A model generated the notes under the pieces. It worked only from the letters and a program-made list of their open reading frames with translations, searched no databases and had not been told where the DNA came from. Source: Ignavibacteriae bacterium HGW-Ignavibacteriae-3 (lineage in GTDB: Bacteria > Bacteroidota > Ignavibacteria > Ignavibacteriales > Melioribacteraceae). From it: a DNA stretch of 64,000 nt. Positions 21,332 to 30,266 of this stretch are shown piece after piece (position 1 is the first letter of the stretch; each line of letters begins with the position of its first letter). The DNA lies in NCBI GenBank assembly GCA_002839795.1, contig PGYS01000001.1, positions 18,841-82,840 of the forward strand, in the 5' to 3' direction. The position numbers and the translations under genes are program-made.

Positions 21332-21928
21332 ATGAGCGAGTTCTGGGACACACGCTATTCCAGTCGGGAATATATTTATGGAAAAACGCCGAACATATTC
21401 CTGGAAGGAGAGCTTAATAAAATCAAACCGGGGAAAATTCTTTTTCTGGGCGAAGGCGAAGGAAGAAACGCCGTCTATGCCGCATCGCTCGGTTGGGAAG
21501 TCGACGCCGTGGATTACAGCGCCGCCGGAAAAGATAAAGCGGAGAAGCTGGCTGCGGAGAAGAAAGTAAAAATAAATTACCGCGTTGAAAATCTGGCTGA
21601 TTTTAATCCCCGGCAAAACTATTATGATGCTGTAGTGCTAATTTATCTGCATCTGGACGAGGTTCTGCGCGAAAACGTTACTCTTAAATCTATTTCTGCG
21701 CTGAAAAGAGAAGGTAAAATAATTCTGGAAGCCTTTGAAAAAGACCAGTTGAAATACAGCTCCGGCGGACCCGCGAACGAAGAGCTTTTGTATTCTCTTT
21801 CCGAAATTGCGGAGGATTTTATAGACCTCGAGTTTGAAAAATTCTCCAAAGAAATCATACAATTAAACGAGGGCAGTAAGCATAAAGGCAAAGCAGCGGT
21901 AATCAGGTTCGTTGGAGTCAAAAATTGA
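21332..21928 (+). CDS. Class I SAM-dependent methyltransferase, TehB-like
   Basis: 198 aa. Motif I reads ILFLGEGEGRNAVYAASLGWEVDAVDYS (near 36-63), a pattern common in TehB-type and small thiol or tellurite methyltransferases; YYDAVVLIYLHL follows as motif II. The N-terminus SEFWDTRYSSREYIYGKTPN is also typical. AAAAGGTAAAAAA precedes the ATG. The substrate is unknown; tellurite resistance should not be assumed. Confidence 0.8.
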   Translation: MSEFWDTRYSSREYIYGKTPNIFLEGELNKIKPGKILFLGEGEGRNAVYAASLGWEVDAVDYSAAGKDKAEKLAAEKKVKINYRVENLADFNPRQNYYDAVVLIYLHLDEVLRENVTLKSISALKREGKIILEAFEKDQLKYSSGGPANEELLYSLSEIAEDFIDLEFEKFSKEIIQLNEGSKHKGKAAVIRFVGVKN

Positions 21929-22168
21929 CGGCCGTAATTATTAACAAGGAAAAGCTGTTTGATATACTTTCTTGAGAACAGCTAATAAAATCTTTCAGAT
22001 GACCAATACCACCCCACTCGCGTTAATTCAAATTATCTTCACGGATCCCCAATATTAATATTACCCGGCAAAAAAAGCTAAATTCCATTCTATCATGACA
22101 ATGGTGAGTGGAACATATTTCTCTATGTATTTGTTATCTTGCTGACAATTAAAATGAGAAAAAGAATT

Positions 22169-23116
22169 ATGAAAGTTGGAATAATAGGCAGCGGAATGGT
22201 TGGAGCCACTTCGGCATATGCAATTATGATGAGAAAGGCGGCAAATGAAATTGTTCTGATTGATGCAAATCAAAAACGTGCGGTAGCCGAAGCAGAAGAT
22301 ATTCAGCACGCTGTTCCATTTGTTCACGCAACAGATGTTTATGCGGGAGGATATGAGGATTTGTCCGACGCCAAAATTATAGTGATTGCCGCAGGAGCAA
22401 GCCAGAAACCTGGAGAAACACGGCTTTCGCTGATGGAACGAAATGCCTCGATTCTAAGAGAGATAATTTCAAATGTGGCCAGAGTAAACACGAGACCGTT
22501 GTTTCTTATTGCCACAAACCCCGTTGATATTATCACACACATCAGTGTTAATATTGCCAAGGAATTTAACATTCCGGCGGAAAGAATTATTGGAAGCGGA
22601 ACAACTTTGGATACAGCCAGATTTCGGACGCTGCTTGGAAAACATATAAATGTAGACCCTCAGAATATTCATGCTTATGTAATCGGCGAACACGGGGATT
22701 CAGAGGTTCTGACATGGTCCAATATAGATATAGGAGGAGTGTCATTTGAAGATTTTACCGAATTCAGAAGTATTTCATTCAACGAAGAAATCAAACGGGA
22801 AATTGACAATGGAGTGCGCAACGCTGCTTACAAAATTATTGAAGGAAAAGGATCAACTTATTACGGTATAGGAGCCGCAATCGCAAAATTAGTTGATGTA
22901 ATTAACCGGGATAACCGCGCCGTGCTAACGGTCAGCACCTTTAAAGAAGATGTTGAAGGGATAAAAAATGTAACTCTCTCGCTTCCCCACTTGATCGGCG
23001 GAGAGGGAGACCTGGGCGTTCTTCCCATCCGGTTAAATGTTAAGGAAAAGGCATTGTTGAAAAAAAGCGCTCAGATTATTCGTGAAAAAATAAATGAGTA
23101 TGAGAACAAGAAATAA
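22169..23116 (+). CDS. ldh: L-lactate dehydrogenase
   Basis: 315 aa from the ATG at 22169, the usual length. NAD-binding GIIGSGMVGATSAYAI, then IIVIAAGASQKPGETRLSLMERN with the substrate-binding arginine, IATNPVDI, and the catalytic histidine in GEHGDSEV (near residue 178) identify an LDH rather than malate dehydrogenase: Q in the ASQKPGE loop is the pyruvate-specific residue. It reduces pyruvate to L-lactate with NADH. In-frame upstream starts (TTG 22139, ATG 22154) are less likely. It appears to be a single-gene unit. Confidence 0.93.
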   Translation: MKVGIIGSGMVGATSAYAIMMRKAANEIVLIDANQKRAVAEAEDIQHAVPFVHATDVYAGGYEDLSDAKIIVIAAGASQKPGETRLSLMERNASILREIISNVARVNTRPLFLIATNPVDIITHISVNIAKEFNIPAERIIGSGTTLDTARFRTLLGKHINVDPQNIHAYVIGEHGDSEVLTWSNIDIGGVSFEDFTEFRSISFNEEIKREIDNGVRNAAYKIIEGKGSTYYGIGAAIAKLVDVINRDNRAVLTVSTFKEDVEGIKNVTLSLPHLIGGEGDLGVLPIRLNVKEKALLKKSAQIIREKINEYENKK

Positions 23117-23222
23117 TCAAATGCTTTGCTGGAATTAGTGTCCTGGCCAATTAATCCGGTAAAACAATATTAATTTATCCGCGGGCTTTATAGGTAAATA
23201 TATTCGCAGAAAAGAAGACGAA

Positions 23223-24005
23223 TTAAACTTCCATTTCAATCCCGACCGGACAATGATCGGATCCCATAACTTCCTGCAGGATGAATGCATCTTTTATATT
23301 CTTCTTAAAATTATCCGAAACAAAAAAGTAGTCTATTCTCCATCCCACATTTCTGTCCCTGGCAAAAGTTACCTGATCCCACCACGTGTATTGTTCCGGT
23401 TCCTGATTGAACATTCTGAAAGTATCATGATAACCGTGTGAGAAAAATTTGTCCAGCCACTCTCGTTCAATTGGTAAAAAACCGGAAACTTTTTCATTTT
23501 CTTTGGGCCGGGCTAAATCTATTTCTTTATGTGCGGTGTTTACATCGCCGCAGATAACAAGTTTTTTGTCGTTTGATTTCAAGTTTTCAGCGTAGTTAAG
23601 AAAAGCATCATAAAAATCCATTTTATATTTAAGACGCTCTTCCCTGGCTTTTCCGTTGGGATAGTAAATGTTAATCAGTACAAACTTTTTATACTCAGCG
23701 ATAATAATTCTTCCCTCATCGTCAAACTTTGGAATGCCAAAACCATGTTCAACTTTTACCGGCTTTTCTTTTGTATAGATTGCTACGCCGCTATATCCTT
23801 TTTTAACAACCGATGATGAGAAATATGATTTATACCCATTGATGTTCAGGAGATCATCAGAAAGCTGCTCCGGACGGGCTTTCGTTTCCTGAAGACAAAG
23901 AATATCTGGATCTTCCTTAACGATCCAACCGACCAATCCTTTTTTCTCCGCTGCGCGGATTCCGTTTACGTTCCATGACAGAAGGCGCATTTTGACTTTT
24001 GGCAT
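23223..24005 (-). CDS. xth: Exodeoxyribonuclease III (AP endonuclease family)
   Basis: About 260 aa from the ATG at 24005, which has AAGGA 8 nt upstream; the longer frame to 24032 has none. Motifs: [19 protein letters not shown] (metal-binding Glu), [31 protein letters not shown] and the final [12 protein letters not shown] (catalytic His). It cleaves DNA at abasic sites and has 3'-5' exonuclease activity in base excision repair. No operon partner is evident. Confidence 0.94.
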   Translation of the reverse strand: MPKVKMRLLSWNVNGIRAAEKKGLVGWIVKEDPDILCLQETKARPEQLSDDLLNINGYKSYFSSSVVKKGYSGVAIYTKEKPVKVEHGFGIPKFDDEGRIIIAEYKKFVLINIYYPNGKAREERLKYKMDFYDAFLNYAENLKSNDKKLVICGDVNTAHKEIDLARPKENEKVSGFLPIEREWLDKFFSHGYHDTFRMFNQEPEQYTWWDQVTFARDRNVGWRIDYFFVSDNFKKNIKDAFILQEVMGSDHCPVGIEMEV

Positions 24006-24153
24006 TAGTGGTTCCTTGTATAGTTGTCGCACAAAACATAATCAGATGCTGTTAATCTAACGAAAATTAAAGAATAAAAGTTTATTTGGAATTTAATCGG
24101 AGCCTAACAAAAAAGATCATTTTGGAAACTCGCCGTTTATGGAAATATATTGT

Positions 24154-24300
24154 TTACAGACGAAGTTCTTTTTCACGCAGTTCGTTCATATAGAATTCTT
24201 TTGGATTTAGACCGACTAATCTTATTTCCTTTGCGTAATTAATCAGCACTTGTGCCGGTTCAATTCCGGTTGTTCCGCCGGTACGGATTTTTGTCTGCAT
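24154..24300 (-). CDS. Possible 48-residue small protein, unrecognised
   Basis: Open frame with ATG at 24300 and TAA at 24154. The peptide begins MQTKIRTGGTTGIEPAQ, then VLINYAKEIRLVG, LNPKEFYMNEL, and ends REKELRL. It is soluble and highly charged near the end. A weak AAGAAGAG lies just before the ATG. It falls between xth and the tetR gene, in otherwise non-coding DNA, and its codon use resembles neighbours. I do not recognise a family. Confidence 0.45.
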   Translation of the reverse strand: MQTKIRTGGTTGIEPAQVLINYAKEIRLVGLNPKEFYMNELREKELRL

Positions 24301-24496
24301 TACTCTTCTTGGATTTTATTTTTTCGTGTTTCTAAAAAAACAGATTCCACAATTTAATAATTCATGACCGGGTGAAAAGTAAAGCTCCCAGGGTTTGTCG
24401 GAAATAATGGAAGCTTCGGAAACTATATCTTGACTTTTAAGTTTCCCCGGTTTATTTTGGAAACCAGAAAAACAAATTTAGTTTCCGGGAGATCTG
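24301..24496 (+). promoter_or_regulatory. tetR upstream region with alternating GGAAAC/GTTTCC half-sites and promoter
   Basis: Four half-sites alternate in direction: GGAAAC 24418-24423, GTTTCC 24441-24446, GGAAAC 24459-24464, GTTTCC 24481-24486. TTGACT (24430-24435), a 17-nt spacer and TATTTT (24453-24458) form a promoter that lies across the inner pair. A TetR dimer binding the inner GTTTCC-N12-GGAAAC would block it. GGGAG precedes the tetR ATG by 6 nt. Autoregulation is inferred. Confidence 0.6.
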
Positions 24497-25099
24497 ATGG
24501 AAGAAAATGAGCAAATTTTAGACGCTATTCAGGATAAGTTCTTCAAAACCGGTTTTTATAATACCACTATGGACGAGCTCGCCTCGGAACTAAGGATGAG
24601 CAAAAAAACCATCTACAAATTTTTTCCTTCTAAAAGCGATCTGGTAGACGCCATAGCGGTGCGTTTTACGGAACAGATGAAAGGAAAAATTCTTCCGATT
24701 CTGGAAAGCGATAAAAATGCAATTGAAAAACTGGACGGATTAATAATTCTTTTGAGCAGCACGGCCGGCAGAATAGGCGACCGGATGTTCGGTGAATTGA
24801 AAAATCATTTTCCTTCCGTCTGGGAAAAGGTTGATGCCTTTAGAACCGGCATGATGTACGGGAATATTACCAAGATTATCGATCAGGGGAAACAGGAGGG
24901 GTTGTTTATAGACTACCCCACGCCAATCATTATGAATATCATGATAAACGCAATACGCTCGACGGTTAATCCGGATTTTATAATTAACAATAATTTTTCG
25001 ATGGTAGTTGCCGCAAAAACTACTTTTAAAATAATAGTCGGGGGAATATTAACGGACAAAGGGAGAGAACTTTTTAACTTAACAATCAACAAGAATTAA
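24497..25099 (+). CDS. TetR-family transcriptional regulator (CecR-like position)
   Basis: 200 aa. The N-terminal helix-turn-helix reads YNTTMDELASELRMSKKTIYKFFPSKSDLVDAI, a clear TetR signature; the C-terminal about 140 residues form the ligand-binding domain. It heads a gene cluster for a YbhGFSR-like exporter; in E. coli the TetR protein CecR controls that exporter. The stop is 2 nt before the next ATG. It probably represses its own cluster and responds to an exported compound, which is unknown. Confidence 0.93.
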   Translation: MEENEQILDAIQDKFFKTGFYNTTMDELASELRMSKKTIYKFFPSKSDLVDAIAVRFTEQMKGKILPILESDKNAIEKLDGLIILLSSTAGRIGDRMFGELKNHFPSVWEKVDAFRTGMMYGNITKIIDQGKQEGLFIDYPTPIIMNIMINAIRSTVNPDFIINNNFSMVVAAKTTFKIIVGGILTDKGRELFNLTINKN

Positions 25100-25101
25100 T
25101 C

Positions 25102-26364
25102 ATGAAAAAGATAACTGCTTTTATTTTAATCCTGCTCGCCTCAACTACGGTGCTGCCTCAGACAAAACTCACTCTCGATGAGTGTTACACAAAAGCACGC
25201 AACAACTACCCTCTTATAAAACAGAAAGAATATATCGCCAGGAGCGGCGAGTTCAGTGTGAGCAATGTATGGAAAAACTATCTTCCTCAAATTACAATAA
25301 GCGGACAGGCGACTTATCAGTCAGATGTAACCGCTCTTCCTATTTCTCTTCCGGGAATTAAAATCGATCCCCTTTCGAAGGATCAGTCTAAAGTCGTGGC
25401 AGATGTATCCCAGACAATTTGGGACGGTGGCGTGATGAGTGCCCAGGCGGGAATTCAAAAAGCCGGGGCGGAGGCGGAGGATCAAAAAATAGAAATTGAG
25501 CTTCTGAAAGTGAAAGACCGCATTAATCAGATTTACTTTGGGATACTGCTTATCGATGAACAGCTTCTTCAAAATGAATTGGTAAAAAGAGATTTAAATA
25601 CAAGTATGGTTAAACTGAAAGGCGCTTATGAATATGGAACTGCCACCAGTACAAATGTTGATCTCCTGAAAGCAGAATTGCTAAAAGCGGACCAGAGATT
25701 AATTGAATTGAAATCATCAAAGAAATCTTACATTGAAATGCTCGGAATGCTTATTAATGAACCATTGGACGAGTCTCTTCATCTTGAAATACCGGCCGCT
25801 CAGAACTATTCCGGAATCACCGGTATTAACCGCCCGGAGCTTAAATTATATTCGTCTCAGAAAAATGTGATCGAAAGTCAAAATACACTTGCCGTCTCTA
25901 AAATCCTTCCCAAAGCAAGTTTGTTTTTTCAGGGAGGATACGGAAAGCCAACACTTAATATGCTCAAAAATAATTTCGACTGGTTTTATGTCGCCGGGGC
26001 AAAATTAAGCTGGTCCCTTTCTAATTTATATACTTATCAGAATGAGAGTGAAATTGTTGAATTGAACAGAAAATCTGTCGATGCCCAGAGAGAAACTTTT
26101 CTGCTCAATACCAACCTTTCTCTTAAACAGCAGCTCAATGAGATCGAAAAACTTGAAGAACTAATAAAAATAGATAAGAATCTTATGGAGATCAGAACTT
26201 CCGTTAAAAACGCGGCACTGGCACAGCTGGAAAATGGAGTAATTACGTCTAGTGACTTTATAAGGGAGCTTAATGCTGAGGATCAGGCGAGGAAGAATTT
26301 ATCGATTCATGCAATTCAGCTATTGCTTGTGCAGCAGAATTATAAACTTACATCCGGAAATTAA
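25102..26364 (+). CDS. TolC-family outer-membrane efflux channel
   Basis: 420 aa. Signal peptide (1-19, ending VLPQ) followed by two outer-membrane efflux repeats: long coiled-coil-like helices with LTLDECYTKARNNYPLIKQKE at the start of the first repeat and NRPELKLYSSQKNVIESQ at the start of the second. TolC proteins trimerise to form an exit duct spanning the periplasm and outer membrane. It starts 2 nt after tetR and 25 nt before the HlyD-type gene, so it should be the outer-membrane part of the exporter encoded downstream. Confidence 0.92.
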   Translation: MKKITAFILILLASTTVLPQTKLTLDECYTKARNNYPLIKQKEYIARSGEFSVSNVWKNYLPQITISGQATYQSDVTALPISLPGIKIDPLSKDQSKVVADVSQTIWDGGVMSAQAGIQKAGAEAEDQKIEIELLKVKDRINQIYFGILLIDEQLLQNELVKRDLNTSMVKLKGAYEYGTATSTNVDLLKAELLKADQRLIELKSSKKSYIEMLGMLINEPLDESLHLEIPAAQNYSGITGINRPELKLYSSQKNVIESQNTLAVSKILPKASLFFQGGYGKPTLNMLKNNFDWFYVAGAKLSWSLSNLYTYQNESEIVELNRKSVDAQRETFLLNTNLSLKQQLNEIEKLEELIKIDKNLMEIRTSVKNAALAQLENGVITSSDFIRELNAEDQARKNLSIHAIQLLLVQQNYKLTSGN

Positions 26365-26389
26365 TTATTAACTAACAATAGATATTAAA

Positions 26390-27292
26390 ATGGAAAAGAA
26401 AATCAGAAACCTAATGATTCTTTTATCAATCCCGCTTCTGCTCGCGGCATGCGGAACCGGAAACGGCAAATTTGATGCTACCGGAACATTCGAATCCGAA
26501 GAGGTGATCGTTTCATCGGAAACAATGGGCAAGCTTGTTAAATTCGACGTTGAAGAAGGCTCGGTGCTTAAACAAGGACAGCCTGTAGGAGTTGTTGATA
26601 CTCTGCAGCTATACCTTAAGAAGAAACAGCTTGCCGCATCAATTAATGCAATTCTCAGCAAACAGCCGGATATCGCCACTCAGCTTGCGGCAATTGAAGA
26701 ACAGATTAAAACAGCCGTAACCGAAAAGAAGAGGATTGAAAATCTTGTTAAATCCAACGCGGCAACCACAAAACAGCTCGACGATATAAATGCTCAGCTT
26801 GATCTTCTTAATAAACAGTTGAATGCGGCTAAATCTAATCTCACGATTACAAGGCGGGGGCTGCAGAGTGAAACATATCCGCTTCATATACAAATTGAAC
26901 AGATACAGGACCAGATAGATAAAAGCAAAATTATTAACCCGATAGACGGGACGGTTCTTACACGATATGCAAAACAGAACGAAATTACATCTAACGGAAA
27001 AGCGCTCTATAAGATTGCTGATCTTTCTCAAATGACTTTGCGCGCCTATGTGAACGGCGATCAGCTAGGCCAGATTAAGCTGGGACAAAAAGTTAATGTG
27101 TTCGTGGATAAAGGAGACGGAGCACAGAAAGAAATGAACGGAGAAATATATTGGGTTTCTTCAAAAGCAGAGTTTACACCCAAAACTATTCAGACCAAAG
27201 ATGAACGGGCCATTCTTGTTTATGCTGTCAAGATTAAAGTTGTAAATGACGGTTATCTTAAAATTGGCATGTACGGCGAGGTTAAATTTTAA
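26390..27292 (+). CDS. HlyD/YbhG-type membrane fusion lipoprotein
   Basis: 300 aa. Lipoprotein signal with lipobox LLAAC (Cys21). A biotinyl-lipoyl-like half (KLVKFDVEEGSVLKQGQPVGVVDT) is followed by a helical hairpin (about 70-160), then the second lipoyl half (INPIDGTVLTRYAKQNEI) and a beta-barrel region. It is the periplasmic adaptor joining the ABC permeases to the TolC channel. Architecture and neighbours match E. coli YbhG, except that lipid anchoring replaces a signal peptide or TM anchor. Confidence 0.9.
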   Translation: MEKKIRNLMILLSIPLLLAACGTGNGKFDATGTFESEEVIVSSETMGKLVKFDVEEGSVLKQGQPVGVVDTLQLYLKKKQLAASINAILSKQPDIATQLAAIEEQIKTAVTEKKRIENLVKSNAATTKQLDDINAQLDLLNKQLNAAKSNLTITRRGLQSETYPLHIQIEQIQDQIDKSKIINPIDGTVLTRYAKQNEITSNGKALYKIADLSQMTLRAYVNGDQLGQIKLGQKVNVFVDKGDGAQKEMNGEIYWVSSKAEFTPKTIQTKDERAILVYAVKIKVVNDGYLKIGMYGEVKF

Positions 27293-27344
27293 TAACATTT
27301 TGCGACCCCCGCAGGCAGGGATGCAAGAAAAAGAAGTTCTTTAT

Positions 27345-28259
27345 ATGAAAGCAGTCGAATTAGAAAATATTGTTAAAACATATTCAGCAAAGAAATCAAC
27401 AGTTGTGGCTGTGAATGATGTTTCGTTTTCTGTTAATGAAGGGGAAGTCTTCGGTTTGATTGGTCCTGACGGTGCCGGCAAAACATCAATTTTCCGTATT
27501 CTTACAACCCTCCTGCTTGCGGATAAAGGAATCGCCAATGTTCTTGGATATGATGTTGTAAAAGAATGGAAAACAATACGAAGTATCGTCGGCTATATGC
27601 CTGGAAAATTCTCTCTCTATCAGGATTTAACCGTTGAAGAAAACCTTGAGTTCTTTGCCACGATATTCAATACAACTATTCAGGAAAATTATGATCTGGT
27701 TGCGGATATTTACAAACAGCTGGAGCCATTTAAAACGCGCCGCGCCGGAAAACTCAGCGGCGGAATGAAACAGAAGCTGGCACTCAGCTGCGCCCTAATT
27801 CATAAACCTAAAATTCTTTTCCTCGATGAACCGACAACGGGCGTGGACCCCGTTTCAAGAAAAGAATTCTGGGAAATGCTTAAACGGCTTAAAACGATGG
27901 GGATCAGCATTGTTGTGTCTACTTCTTATATGGATGAGGCAAAACTATGCGACAGAATTGCCCTGATGCAAAACGGCCAAATCATGAAAATAGATCGGCC
28001 CCAGACTATTGTAGATGAATTCGGAAAAAATCTTTACGCTGTTAACTCGGCTAACATGTTTAGGCTATTAACCGATCTGCGCGCCTATCCGCAAACTGAA
28101 AGCTGTTTCGCCTTCGGTGATAAACATCATCTTACTATGAAAGAGGACAATCCCAAAATGTTGAACGATTATCTGACAAACGCCGGTCACAATGATTTTA
28201 ATATTTCGAAAATTGAACCGGGAATTGAAGATTGTTTTATGCAACTGATGAAAATTTAA
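27345..28259 (+). CDS. ABC exporter ATPase, first half of a split YbhF
   Basis: About 304 aa from the ATG at 27345; the frame is open to 27246, overlapping the previous gene, but the ABC domain starts at KAVELENIVKTYSAK. Walker A GPDGAGKTS, signature LSGGMKQK, Walker B ILFLDEPTTGVDP. GPDGAGK and the C-terminal about 90-residue extension correspond to the first ABC domain of YbhF-type ATPases. It is separated by 67 nt from the second ATPase gene. The two probably form a heterodimer energising the permeases. Confidence 0.9.
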   Translation: MKAVELENIVKTYSAKKSTVVAVNDVSFSVNEGEVFGLIGPDGAGKTSIFRILTTLLLADKGIANVLGYDVVKEWKTIRSIVGYMPGKFSLYQDLTVEENLEFFATIFNTTIQENYDLVADIYKQLEPFKTRRAGKLSGGMKQKLALSCALIHKPKILFLDEPTTGVDPVSRKEFWEMLKRLKTMGISIVVSTSYMDEAKLCDRIALMQNGQIMKIDRPQTIVDEFGKNLYAVNSANMFRLLTDLRAYPQTESCFAFGDKHHLTMKEDNPKMLNDYLTNAGHNDFNISKIEPGIEDCFMQLMKI

Positions 28260-28326
28260 AAGCTTCTCGGTTTCTTAACAGTAAAAAATATGCAGAAAAG
28301 ACACCGGGGCACAAAGAAAAAAGTAT

Positions 28327-29070
28327 ATGACAAACGAAATAGTAATAAAGACAGACAAACTCACTAAAAAATTCGGCGATTTCACAGCTGTAAACGAAAT
28401 CTCCTTCGAAGTAAACAAAGGCGAAATTTTCGGATTTCTGGGAGCCAACGGTGCCGGAAAAACGACCGCAATGAAAATGCTTATTGGAATTTCAAAACCG
28501 AGTTCCGGAAGCGCAGAGGTGGCCGGCTTTGATGTTTATAAACAGACCGAGCAGATAAAAAAAAATATAGGCTACATGAGTCAGAGATTCTCTTTGTATG
28601 AAGACTTAACAATAAAAGAAAATATTCAGCTCTTCGCGGGAATTTATGGATTAACTGATAAAGAAATTGAATCAAAGGGTGAAGCTCTGATTACTAAATT
28701 AAATCTGCAGAACGAATCCAATAAAGTTGTAGGGCAACTCCCGCTCGGTTGGAAACAAAAGCTTGCATTCAGTATCGCCATCCTCCACCGGCCGAAAATC
28801 GTTTTTCTTGACGAACCGACCGGCGGCGTGGATCCGGTTACCAGAAGACAATTCTGGGATATGATTTATGAAGCGGCAGACGGAGGCATAACTGTTTTTG
28901 TTACTACACATTATATGGATGAGGCCGAGTATTGCAGCAGGGTTTCTATAATGGTGGACGGAGTAATTACCGCCCTTGATTCCCCGGCGAATCTAAAAAA
29001 GCAGTACGTAGCAGGCTCAATGGAAGAGGTATTTATAATGCTGGCGCGTAAAGCAAAACGCGGAGAATAA
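28327..29070 (+). CDS. ABC exporter ATPase, second half of a split YbhF
   Basis: 247 aa. Walker A GANGAGKTT, Walker B IVFLDEPTGGVDP, and H-loop VTTHYMDEAEYC. The signature motif is degenerate, QLPLGWKQKL instead of LSGGQ, as in the second ABC domain of YbhF. So one composite ATP site may be catalytically weaker. It lies between the first ATPase and the permeases in the same orientation. Confidence 0.9.
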   Translation: MTNEIVIKTDKLTKKFGDFTAVNEISFEVNKGEIFGFLGANGAGKTTAMKMLIGISKPSSGSAEVAGFDVYKQTEQIKKNIGYMSQRFSLYEDLTIKENIQLFAGIYGLTDKEIESKGEALITKLNLQNESNKVVGQLPLGWKQKLAFSIAILHRPKIVFLDEPTGGVDPVTRRQFWDMIYEAADGGITVFVTTHYMDEAEYCSRVSIMVDGVITALDSPANLKKQYVAGSMEEVFIMLARKAKRGE

Positions 29071-29108
29071 AAATCTTTGTATCTCTGCAGAAATTATTCT
29101 CTCGCAAA

Positions 29109-29128
29109 CCTGCCTGCCGGCAGGCAGG
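29109..29128. repeat. 20-bp perfect palindrome, REP-like
   Basis: CCTGCCTGCCGGCAGGCAGG is fully self-complementary and GC-rich in an AT-rich spacer between the second ATPase and first permease genes. The flanks (GCAAA...TCGCAAAGAACGC) resemble a degraded partial copy at 27305-27330. It may be a dispersed intergenic repeat, and could form a hairpin within the operon transcript. Confidence 0.7.
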
Positions 29129-29162
29129 GTCGCAAAGAACGCAACGGAGAAGAGAAAAATAA

Positions 29163-30266
29163 ATGAAACAGCTTTTTACATTCATAAGAAAGGAATTTCA
29201 TCACATACTGCGTGATTACCGCACGATGATGGTCCTGCTCGGGCTGCCGATAGTTCAGCTCCTTATATTCGGATTTGCAATAACAAACGAAACCAGAAAC
29301 AGTGCAATAGCGGTTTTAGATATTTCCAAAGATGAGGCAACACAAAACGTTATAACAAAATTGGAAAGTAGCAGGTATTTCGATATTGACAGGTCTTTAA
29401 CTTCGTCTCAACAGATTGAACAGGCATTTAAAAATGGAAGGATAAAACTTGCTGTGATTTTTCAGCCGAATTTTCAAAACGAATTAATGCACTCGAATAA
29501 TGCCCAGATTCAATTGATCGCCGACGCGACAGATCCCAACCAGGCCTCAACATTGGTGAATTACGCCAGCTCAATTATTATGGAATATCAGAGCGAATTA
29601 AATGATCAGAACAAACTGCCCTATACAATAAATACAGAAATGAGAATGCTGTACAATCCCGAACTTAAAGGTGCGTATACTTCTGTTCCGGGGGTTATGG
29701 CAATGATTCTTCTTTTGATTTCAACGATGATGACTTCCATCTCTATAGTGAAAGAGAAGGAGCTCGGAACTATGGAAATTCTGCTTGTTTCTCCCATGAA
29801 GCCGGCTATGGTTATCCTGAGCAAGGTGATTCCATACTTTATTGTTTCGCTTGTGAACATTGCAAGTATTTTGCTGCTGAGTGTTTTCGTTTTGGGGATG
29901 CCTATTCAGGGAAGCATATTTTTATTAATAGCGGTTACAATTTTATATATCCTCTGCGCGCTTTCGCTGGGAATTCTGATATCAACAGCAACCGATTCGC
30001 AGTTAGCCGCAATGCTCATTTCTCTGCTCGGTTTAATGCTTCCGGTAGTAATGTTAAGCGGATACGCTTTCCCCATAGCAAATATGCCGACCATACTTCA
30101 GGTTATCTCAAACATTGTTCCCGCCAAATGGTACATCATAATGGTTAAATCTGTTATGATAAAGGGAATGGGACTCGCCGGCATCTGGAAAGAATCCCTT
30201 ATCATCGGCGGAATGACTGCGGTTTTTCTTTTGATCAGCATTAAAAGATTCAAGATAAGGTTATAA
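29163..30266 (+). CDS. ABC-2 type permease (YbhS-like)
   Basis: 367 aa. N-terminal TM helix (about 22-40), a large extracytoplasmic domain (about 45-170), then five TM helices (170-360). The block IVKEKELGTMEILLVSPMKPAMVILSKVIPYF is the typical ABC-2 permease motif. It should pair with the following permease to form the transmembrane channel. The stop overlaps the next start by 1 nt (TAATG). Confidence 0.9.
   Translation: MKQLFTFIRKEFHHILRDYRTMMVLLGLPIVQLLIFGFAITNETRNSAIAVLDISKDEATQNVITKLESSRYFDIDRSLTSSQQIEQAFKNGRIKLAVIFQPNFQNELMHSNNAQIQLIADATDPNQASTLVNYASSIIMEYQSELNDQNKLPYTINTEMRMLYNPELKGAYTSVPGVMAMILLLISTMMTSISIVKEKELGTMEILLVSPMKPAMVILSKVIPYFIVSLVNIASILLLSVFVLGMPIQGSIFLLIAVTILYILCALSLGILISTATDSQLAAMLISLLGLMLPVVMLSGYAFPIANMPTILQVISNIVPAKWYIIMVKSVMIKGMGLAGIWKESLIIGGMTAVFLLISIKRFKIRL

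Noticed and set aside
21950-21985. AGCTGTT...AACAGCT as a terminator for the TehB-like gene.
   Set aside because: The loop is 17 nt and no T run follows; too weak to report as a feature.
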